This document shows, piece by piece, positions 1 to 5,573 of a stretch of DNA of 5,573 nucleotides. The notes beneath the pieces are model-generated. The model worked only from the letters and a program-made list of their open reading frames with translations. It did no database searches and was not told the origin of the DNA. The translations under genes and the position numbers were made by a program. Position 1 is the stretch's first letter, and every line of letters starts with the position of its first letter. The stretch spans positions 1 to 5,573 of the forward strand of contig JAICXZ010000257.1 in assembly GCA_025934475.1 (NCBI GenBank). Reading direction: 5' to 3'. This DNA comes from Mucilaginibacter sp. (GTDB lineage Bacteria; Bacteroidota; Bacteroidia; Sphingobacteriales; Sphingobacteriaceae).

Positions 1-2
1 AT

Positions 3-1700
3 AAACTTATTATATACCAACTGCTGCCGCGACTTTTCGGCAATACCGTAACCCTGAATAAATATTACGGTTCGATAGAAGAGAACGGCTGCGGTAAGTT
101 CAAAGATATTAATGATAAAGCTCTTGGCGAACTGAAAGCCATGGGCTTTACGCATGTTTGGTACACAGGCGTTGTAGAACATGCCACCATGACCGACTAT
201 TCGAAATTCGGTATTCAGCCTCATGATCCTGACGTGGTAAAGGGCCGTGCCGGTTCGCCCTATGCGGTAAGCGATTATTACGATGTTGATCCGGATCTGG
301 CTGCGGATGTAAATAACCGCATGGCAGAGTTCGATGCACTTATCAAACGTACTCATGATAACGGTCTGAAGGTGATCATGGATTTTATTCCGAATCATGT
401 CGCGCGGACTTATCATTCCGATAAAAAACCGGCAGACGTTCGCGATTTTGGCGCGGATGATAATAATACCAAATCCTTTAGCCCGACAAACGACTTTTAT
501 TATACGCCGGGACAGGCTTTTGTAGTACCACAGGGATACAATCCGGGTGGTGATGAATTCGGGTCTCCATTAAAAGATGGCAAGTTTGATGAAAACCCGG
601 CTAAAGCCACCGGGAATGATCAGTTTACAGCGACGCCTTCTATCAATGACTGGTTCGAGACTGTTAAACTGAACTACGGTGTCGATTACCTCGATAGTCG
701 TAAAACTTACTTCGATCCAATTCCACCGCTTTGGAATAAGATGCATGAGATCCTTCATTTCTGGAGCGAAAAAGGAATCGACGGTTTCCGCTGCGATATG
801 GTCGAGATGGTGCCCGTTGAATTTTGGGGCTGGGTGGTTGCGAAATTGAAAAAGGAATTTCCGGCGCTGATCATTATAGGAGAGGCTTATGAGGCAAATA
901 AATACAGGGATTATATCAACCTAGGTAAGTTCGACTACCTCTACGACAAGGTTGGCCTTTATGATGCCCTTCGCAAACTAACCTGCAGCTACTGGGACGC
1001 CACAACATGGGACATCAACCAGGTTTGGAACCGGGATTCGAAAGGCATAGATAGCCATATGCTCCGTTTTATGGAGAACCACGATGAGCAGCGCATCGCA
1101 TCACGGTTTTTCTGTGGCGATGCATGGAAAGCTATTCCGGGCATGATTGTAACAGCTACGCTGAATACCGGGCCCGTGATGATCTACATGGGACAGGAAG
1201 TTGGCGAACCAGCCGAAGGCGCTGAGGGTTTTAGCGACGATAACGGCCGCACCTCAATATTCGACTACTGGGGCGTGCCCGAACACCAGAAATGGCTGAA
1301 TAATGGCCAGATGGATGGCGGACAATTATCCGACAGCCAGAAAAAGCTGCGCGAATTCTACAGCAAGCTGCTCAATATATGCCGTCAAAATGAGGCCATC
1401 AGGGAGGGCAAGTTCTGGGAATTGATGCTGGCCAACGAGCATCAGCCAGGTTTTGATACCCGTACATACTTGTATGTAAGATATACAGATAAACAACGTA
1501 TATTAGTGATTACCAATTTTAATCGCGAAGAGCGAAACATACAGACGCTGCTGCCCGCCGACCTGCTTCAATTGCTGAAGCTAAGCGGCAGCTATCAATT
1601 TACTGACCTGCTGAGCGGAGTTGTTTATCATACCGATAATATAGCCAATGGTGTCGCCATTCACCTCCCGGCCATGAGCGGTATGCTGCTTGAATTTTAG
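3..1700 (+). CDS. GH13 alpha-amylase-family glycoside hydrolase (5' end outside window)
   Basis: Probable alpha-amylase or maltodextrin-cleaving enzyme acting on alpha-1,4-glucosidic bonds. The frame is open from the first complete codon (base 3) and gives 565 residues. The first in-frame ATG, at 141, is not the real start, because the 46 codons before it encode the first barrel strand of the fold (IIYQLLPRLFGN). Numbering from base 3, the GH13 motifs appear in order: region I DFIPNH (D127, H132); region II GFRCDMVEM with R263 and nucleophile D265 (bases 795-797); region III IIIGEAYE with acid/base E294 (882-884); region IV MENHDEQR with H360 and transition-state stabiliser D361 (1083-1085). 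A domain-B-like insertion lies at about 132-220, and a C-terminal beta-sandwich at about 483-565. The catalytic set is complete. The N-terminus is missing, so a signal peptide and hence cellular location cannot be judged. The MFS gene follows after 28 bases, so co-transcription is likely. Exact specificity (alpha-amylase, cyclomaltodextrinase, other) is unresolved; GH13 membership is very secure. Confidence 0.95.
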   Translation, partial: KLIIYQLLPRLFGNTVTLNKYYGSIEENGCGKFKDINDKALGELKAMGFTHVWYTGVVEHATMTDYSKFGIQPHDPDVVKGRAGSPYAVSDYYDVDPDLAADVNNRMAEFDALIKRTHDNGLKVIMDFIPNHVARTYHSDKKPADVRDFGADDNNTKSFSPTNDFYYTPGQAFVVPQGYNPGGDEFGSPLKDGKFDENPAKATGNDQFTATPSINDWFETVKLNYGVDYLDSRKTYFDPIPPLWNKMHEILHFWSEKGIDGFRCDMVEMVPVEFWGWVVAKLKKEFPALIIIGEAYEANKYRDYINLGKFDYLYDKVGLYDALRKLTCSYWDATTWDINQVWNRDSKGIDSHMLRFMENHDEQRIASRFFCGDAWKAIPGMIVTATLNTGPVMIYMGQEVGEPAEGAEGFSDDNGRTSIFDYWGVPEHQKWLNNGQMDGGQLSDSQKKLREFYSKLLNICRQNEAIREGKFWELMLANEHQPGFDTRTYLYVRYTDKQRILVITNFNREERNIQTLLPADLLQLLKLSGSYQFTDLLSGVVYHTDNIANGVAIHLPAMSGMLLEF

Positions 1701-1728
1701 ACCAATTTAAACTATCGAACCATAAATT

Positions 1729-3054
1729 ATGACAACAATGAGCATGACCCATAAGCCAAGGCTAAGCTTTTGGCAGATATGGAATATGAGCTTTGGTTTC
1801 CTCGGCATCCAGTTTGGCTGGGCGCTGCAAATGGCCAACATGAGCGCCATTTACGAATACCTTGGCGCCAAAGCCGATAAAATTCCCTTCCTGTTTCTAG
1901 CAGCTCCCTTAACCGGACTCATTGTTCAGCCCATCATCGGTTATTTCAGCGATCATACCTGGCACAGAACGTTAGGTCGTCGCCGCCCATATTTTTTAGT
2001 TGGAGCGATCTTGAGTACGATTTGTTTATTCATTATGCCGCAGTCGTCTACATTATGGATGGCGGCTGGTACGCTTTGGATACTGGATACCTCGATCAAC
2101 GTAAGTATGGAGCCCTTCAGGGCTTTTATTACTGATAAACTGCCTGACGATCAGCGCACTTCCGGTTTTGCTATGCAGAGTGTATTCATTGGTTTGGGAT
2201 CGGTTGTAGCATCGGCCCTACCTTGGATGATGGCCAACTGGTTTCATGTTTCAAACAAACTGCTTGATGGCGAAAGCATTCCGGCTTCGGTACGCTACTC
2301 ATTTTATATTGGCGCTGTAGCGTTTATCACGGCGGTTTTATACACTATCGTTACCAGCACAGAATACCCGCCGACAGACATAACCGAACGCCAGAAAGCG
2401 CGCGAGTCGAAAAAAGGGTTCGGGGGCGGCATCGGTGAGATATTCCATGCGATTGAAACAATGCCAAAAAGAATGCGGAAACTGGCCCTGATGCAATTTT
2501 TTACCTGGCCAGGGTTGTTTTTGATGTGGTTCTATTATTCGCCTGCAGTGGCCCGAAATGTTTTCGGCGCATTGAGCGAAAAAGACCCATTGTACACCAA
2601 AGGAATTGAATTTGCAGGCCTGACCCTTTCCTATTATAACCTGGTGACTTTTGTATTTGCGTTCTTTCTCCCATTTATCGCTCACAGGATTGGAAGAAAA
2701 TATACCCACATGGCTTGCCTGCTTTGCGGGGCAGCCGGTTTAATATCAGTGGGATTTATTCACCAGCCTTCGATGCTTTATTTATCGATGACAGGTGTGG
2801 GAATTGCATGGTCCAGCATCCTTTCTATGCCGTACGCGATGCTGGGTGGTTGTTTGCCCGAAAGCAAAGTGGGCATTTACATGGGTATTTTTAACTTCTT
2901 TATTGTATTGCCGGAAATCATAGCGTCACTATTTTTTGGGTGGATCATGGCTCATTTGCTCAACAATAATCGCTTATTGGCTGTTGAGATAGGAGGCGGT
3001 ATGATGATTCTGGCTGCCTTCTTAGCATTGAGGGTCAACGAAGAAGAGGAGTAA
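1729..3054 (+). CDS. MFS sugar transporter, GPH/SLC45-like (putative maltose/alpha-glucoside symporter)
   Basis: Complete 441-residue inner-membrane protein, probably a cation-coupled importer of a small alpha-glucoside such as maltose. About 12 hydrophobic segments are visible, near residues 14-40, 52-74, 88-106, 107-127, 147-170, 190-210, 252-275, 298-318, 325-345, 349-372, 381-405 and 414-434, with a charged central loop at about 212-251. The TM2-TM3 loop has the MFS signature in the form typical of sucrose/SLC45 carriers: G71, D75 and G83-RRRP87. Its pseudo-repeat after TM8 is HRIGRK (319-324). TM10 carries MPYAMLGG (367-374), also typical of that group. Start choice: an in-frame TAA at 1723-1725 makes ATG 1729 the first possible start; in-frame ATGs at 1738 and 1744 are alternatives. 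There is no Shine-Dalgarno, only an A/T-rich leader, as is usual in Bacteroidota. Lying 28 bases after a GH13 gene and before a GH31 gene supports an alpha-glucan substrate by context only. The C-terminus is acidic (NEEEE). Confidence 0.92.
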   Translation: MTTMSMTHKPRLSFWQIWNMSFGFLGIQFGWALQMANMSAIYEYLGAKADKIPFLFLAAPLTGLIVQPIIGYFSDHTWHRTLGRRRPYFLVGAILSTICLFIMPQSSTLWMAAGTLWILDTSINVSMEPFRAFITDKLPDDQRTSGFAMQSVFIGLGSVVASALPWMMANWFHVSNKLLDGESIPASVRYSFYIGAVAFITAVLYTIVTSTEYPPTDITERQKARESKKGFGGGIGEIFHAIETMPKRMRKLALMQFFTWPGLFLMWFYYSPAVARNVFGALSEKDPLYTKGIEFAGLTLSYYNLVTFVFAFFLPFIAHRIGRKYTHMACLLCGAAGLISVGFIHQPSMLYLSMTGVGIAWSSILSMPYAMLGGCLPESKVGIYMGIFNFFIVLPEIIASLFFGWIMAHLLNNNRLLAVEIGGGMMILAAFLALRVNEEEE

Positions 3055-3160
3055 AGGTGTCAATACAACAATTATAATTGAAAATTAATACCCGATTTGT
3101 TAACCCCGATAGCTATATTGCGTAAAAGATACACACTAGCAGAGACGAATTTTTTTGTGA
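3055..3160 (+). promoter_or_regulatory. 106-base intergenic gap, possible leader or promoter region for the GH31 gene
   Basis: This is the only gap in the window long enough to hold a promoter. It is A/T-rich and holds a 12-base perfect palindrome (3069-3080), an 8-base palindrome (ATAGCTAT, 3109-3116) and a T7 run (3150-3156) just before the GH31 start codon. A TTTG at 3096-3099 and TATATTG at 3114-3120 resemble the two elements of the Bacteroidota sigma promoter (TTTG and TAnnTTTG), but the 14-base spacing is shorter than the usual 19-21 and the second element is imperfect. No GC-rich hairpin followed by T's is present, so termination after the transporter gene is not evident and read-through into the GH31 gene is plausible. 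Regulatory function is a weak inference. Confidence 0.2.
3069..3080. repeat. 12-base perfect palindrome CAATTATAATTG
   Basis: The 12 bases read identically on both strands; the symmetry stops there, since the flanking bases (A on both sides) do not pair. It starts 15 bases after the transporter stop codon and ends 80 bases before the GH31 start. It could be an operator half-site pair for a dimeric regulator. It could also be chance, which is not rare in A/T-rich DNA. It lacks the central CG typical of LacI-family operators, and its stem is too short and A/T-rich to act as a terminator. Confidence 0.4.
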
Positions 3161-5573
3161 ATGGAAGACAATAATATAACAAATACGGAGACATCTCCTG
3201 AAATAGCAGACGACGAGTTTCATCACGTCAATAACCCCGTTACGGGTCTGAAGCCAATCGTAAAGAAGTATCTGAACAAGCCGGTTTCAGCGGAACAAAA
3301 GCATAACAAGTTTTATTTTTCGGATGGCGATGCCAAGGTTGAGGTTACGGTAGTAACCGACGAGATCATCCGCGTTCGACTGGCGCCCCATGGCGTTTTC
3401 CTGGATGAATTTTCTTACGCGGTACCGAAGCTCGATAAAAAAGTGTCGGTATTTGGCCTTACTGAGCACGAAGAGGAATATGTGGTTTACACCAATATTG
3501 TAAACTGCCACATTAGTAAGGAAAATTTCTTCATCTCGTTCTCCGATAACCAGAATTATGTAACCAGCGTTGATGCTGTGCCGATGCACTGGGAGGAGAA
3601 CGTAAAGTTTGGCGGTTACTACGTTTATTGCACCAAGCAATGCCGCGAGCAGGAAAGCTTTTTCGGTATGGGCGATAAAGCCACCGAGCTGAATCTGCGT
3701 GGTAAACGCGTAAAGAACTGGAACACAGATGCTTATTCCTTCGCCTGGAACCAGGATCCGCTATACCGCACTATTCCTTTTTATACCAGCTTGCAGGATG
3801 GTATAGCGCACGGTATTTTTTTCGACAATACCTTTAAATCCGAATTTGATTTTGCGGCCGAGGACCCAACAAAAACTAGTTTTTGGGCCGAAGGTGGCGA
3901 ATTGCAATATTACTATATCCACGGTCCGCATATGATGGACGTGGTGAAGCGTTATGCTCTTATTACCGGTACGCACCCAATGCCACCGCTTTGGGCGCTC
4001 GGCTATCACCAATGCCGCTGGAGCTATTATCCGGAATCAAAAGTGCGAATGGTAACCAAAAACTTTCGCGATAAGAAGATTCCTTGTGACGGTATCTACC
4101 TGGATATCGACTACATGGACGGCTACCGCTGCTTTACCTGGAACCGCAAATATTTCCCTGATCCGAAAAAGATGATCCGGGAGTTATCGGAACAAGGCTT
4201 TAAAACAGTGGTTATCATCGACCCGGGTATCCGCGTAGATGACAACTATTCGGTATTCCGCGAGGGTAAAGAAAAACGGTATTTCTGCCGCCGTTGTGAC
4301 GATTACTTTATGGAGGGCCACGTTTGGCCCGGCCGTTGCCAGTTCCCCGATTTTACCAATCCGGAGGTTCGCGACTGGTGGGGGAATTTATTCGATGAAT
4401 TAGTCCAGCTCGGTGTTGCCGGCGTTTGGAACGATATGAACGAGCCGGCGGTGTTTGGCACAGGTACTTTCCCGGATGATGTTCGTCACCAATACGATGG
4501 TCACCGCGGATCACACCGTAAGGCCCACAATGTTTACGGCATGCAGATGGTACGCGCCACCTACGAAGGTTTGCGCAAGATCATGAAAAACAAGCGGCCG
4601 TTTACCATTACCCGTGCGGGCTACGCCGGTGTGCAGCGTTTTTCATCCGTTTGGACGGGTGATAACGTAGCGTCATGGGAGCACCTGCTTTTGGGTAATA
4701 TCATGTGCCAGCGTTTGGCGTTATCAGGCATTTCATTCTGCGGAACTGATATTGGCGGTTTTAGCGGCGAACCGGACGGCGAATTGTTTACGCGCTGGAT
4801 ACAAATGGGAACGTTCTCACCCTTTATGCGTGCGCACTCCGCGGGCGATACCAAAGAACGCGAACCATGGAGCTTTGGCGAACCGTATACTGCCATCAAC
4901 CGCAAGTTTATCGAGCTGCGTTATCGCTTGCTGCCGTATTTCTACTCGGCGTTTTGGGAACATCATCGCTATGGCTTCCCGATACTGAGACCAGTTGTAA
5001 TGCACGAACAGGACGAGCTTACCAATCACTTCCGCCAGGACGAGTTTACATATGGCGATAAGATATTGATATGCCCTGTGTTTGAACAAGGACAAAAGAG
5101 TCGTAAAGTATACCTGCCCAAAGGCAAATGGTATGATTTCTGGAGCCACGAACTTGTAGATGGCGGTCAGGAGTTAGTGGTTGCAACACCATTGGAAACC
5201 ATCCCGATTTTTGTTAAAGCCGGTTCTGTAATCCCGGAACATCCGGTGATGCAGTATGTAGGCGAGAAGGAGATTGAGGAAGTTAAGATGAATGTGTATT
5301 ACAGCGACAGCGAAGTAAACTCATTCATTTTTGAAGACTACGGTGAGACCTTTGCTTACGAGCAGGACATTTACCTCGAAAAGAAATTTGTTGTAAAGGG
5401 TAAGGAAAACAAACTTACCATCCAGCAAAGTATGGAGGGATTGTACACGCCGAGGTACGAAAATTATGCGTTAAACATTATCGGGCTGCCATTTAAGCCC
5501 ACAAGAATAATTGCCGACGATCATGAAGTACGCGACTTTGTAGTCGCGTCGGATAAAACGGTGAGGTTGAAAT
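3161..5573 (+). CDS. GH31 alpha-glucosidase-family glycoside hydrolase (3' end outside window)
   Basis: Probable exo-acting alpha-glucosidase releasing glucose from maltose/maltooligosaccharides. The frame is open for 804 codons from ATG 3161 to the window end. TGA at 3158-3160 directly precedes this ATG, and the next in-frame ATG is deep inside the N-terminal domain, so the start is firm. Layout: polar acidic tail (1-30), N-terminal beta-sandwich (about 45-270, with GMGDK at 169-173), (beta/alpha)8 barrel (about 275-620), then C-terminal beta-sandwiches with a DUF5110-like segment (about 705-775). Key residues: GYHQCRW (281-287); substrate-pocket LDIDYMDG (D315, D317); nucleophile D425 in WNDMNEP (bases 4433-4435); acid/base D501 in WTGDN (4661-4663); MRAHS with H559. 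The catalytic set is complete. No signal peptide or lipobox is visible, so a cytoplasmic enzyme is inferred, acting on sugar brought in by the upstream transporter. Family length suggests that only a short C-terminal piece is missing. Related GH31 activities (alpha-xylosidase, glucosyltransferase) are less likely given the LDIDYMDG motif and the neighbours, but are not excluded. Confidence 0.95.
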   Translation, partial: MEDNNITNTETSPEIADDEFHHVNNPVTGLKPIVKKYLNKPVSAEQKHNKFYFSDGDAKVEVTVVTDEIIRVRLAPHGVFLDEFSYAVPKLDKKVSVFGLTEHEEEYVVYTNIVNCHISKENFFISFSDNQNYVTSVDAVPMHWEENVKFGGYYVYCTKQCREQESFFGMGDKATELNLRGKRVKNWNTDAYSFAWNQDPLYRTIPFYTSLQDGIAHGIFFDNTFKSEFDFAAEDPTKTSFWAEGGELQYYYIHGPHMMDVVKRYALITGTHPMPPLWALGYHQCRWSYYPESKVRMVTKNFRDKKIPCDGIYLDIDYMDGYRCFTWNRKYFPDPKKMIRELSEQGFKTVVIIDPGIRVDDNYSVFREGKEKRYFCRRCDDYFMEGHVWPGRCQFPDFTNPEVRDWWGNLFDELVQLGVAGVWNDMNEPAVFGTGTFPDDVRHQYDGHRGSHRKAHNVYGMQMVRATYEGLRKIMKNKRPFTITRAGYAGVQRFSSVWTGDNVASWEHLLLGNIMCQRLALSGISFCGTDIGGFSGEPDGELFTRWIQMGTFSPFMRAHSAGDTKEREPWSFGEPYTAINRKFIELRYRLLPYFYSAFWEHHRYGFPILRPVVMHEQDELTNHFRQDEFTYGDKILICPVFEQGQKSRKVYLPKGKWYDFWSHELVDGGQELVVATPLETIPIFVKAGSVIPEHPVMQYVGEKEIEEVKMNVYYSDSEVNSFIFEDYGETFAYEQDIYLEKKFVVKGKENKLTIQQSMEGLYTPRYENYALNIIGLPFKPTRIIADDHEVRDFVVASDKTVRLK

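Noticed and set aside
141..143. ATG at 141 as the start of the GH13 gene
   Set aside because: The frame is open upstream to the window edge, and those codons encode the conserved first barrel strand (IIYQLLPRLFGN). The true start lies outside the window.
2338..2709. 123-codon open frame on the - strand inside the transporter gene
   Set aside because: It lies fully antisense to a strongly recognisable MFS coding region, encodes no recognisable domain and has an atypical composition. It is a shadow of the real gene.
3096..3120. TTTG ... TATATTG as a Bacteroidota promoter for the GH31 gene
   Set aside because: The spacing of 14 bases is too short and the second element lacks one T of the TTTG core; not strong enough to call as a promoter on its own.
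3141..3160. T7 run at 3150-3156 as an intrinsic terminator after the transporter gene
   Set aside because: No stable GC-rich stem-loop precedes the T run, and it sits directly against the GH31 start codon.
3287..3640. 117-codon open frame on the - strand inside the GH31 gene
   Set aside because: Antisense to the conserved N-terminal beta-sandwich of the GH31 enzyme; no domain or start signal supports it.
4621..5149. Overlapping - and + strand open frames (such as 4817-5149 -, 4621-4905 - and 4752-4988 +) within the GH31 gene
   Set aside because: They overlap the GH31 catalytic acid/base and MRAHS regions, which are clearly coding in the main frame; their translations look random.

Overview
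The window most likely comes from a member of the Bacteroidota, probably family Sphingobacteriaceae (Mucilaginibacter/Pedobacter-like). Three things point there: A/T-rich leaders without Shine-Dalgarno sequences before both visible start codons, moderate GC content, and the recalled resemblance of all three proteins to maltodextrin-utilisation proteins of that group. The taxonomic call is inference from recalled protein families, because no database search could be run.

Layout: three genes, all on the + strand, fill almost the whole window. A GH13 alpha-amylase-family enzyme is cut by the left edge; its reading frame is open from base 3 and ends at 1700. After 28 bases comes a complete 12-helix MFS transporter of the GPH/SLC45-like sugar:cation symporter type (1729-3054). 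After a 106-base gap comes a GH31 alpha-glucosidase-family enzyme (start 3161) that runs off the right edge without a stop. It has 804 codons in the window and is probably missing only its last few residues. No RNA genes, mobile elements, CRISPR arrays or convincing terminators were seen.

How the genes fit together (inference): this looks like an alpha-glucan/maltodextrin catabolic operon. The GH13 enzyme would cut alpha-1,4-glucans or maltooligosaccharides, the transporter would carry maltose or another small alpha-glucoside across the inner membrane, and the GH31 enzyme, which has no signal peptide, would release glucose in the cytoplasm. All catalytic residues expected for GH13 and GH31 are present.

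The window reads as an ordinary carbohydrate-metabolism locus. I found no sign of a new biological system. The points worth a second look are modest: the substrate of the SLC45-like transporter, the variant GH13 region II, the apparent cytoplasmic location of the GH31 enzyme, a cysteine cluster in its barrel, and a small perfect palindrome in the intergenic gap.
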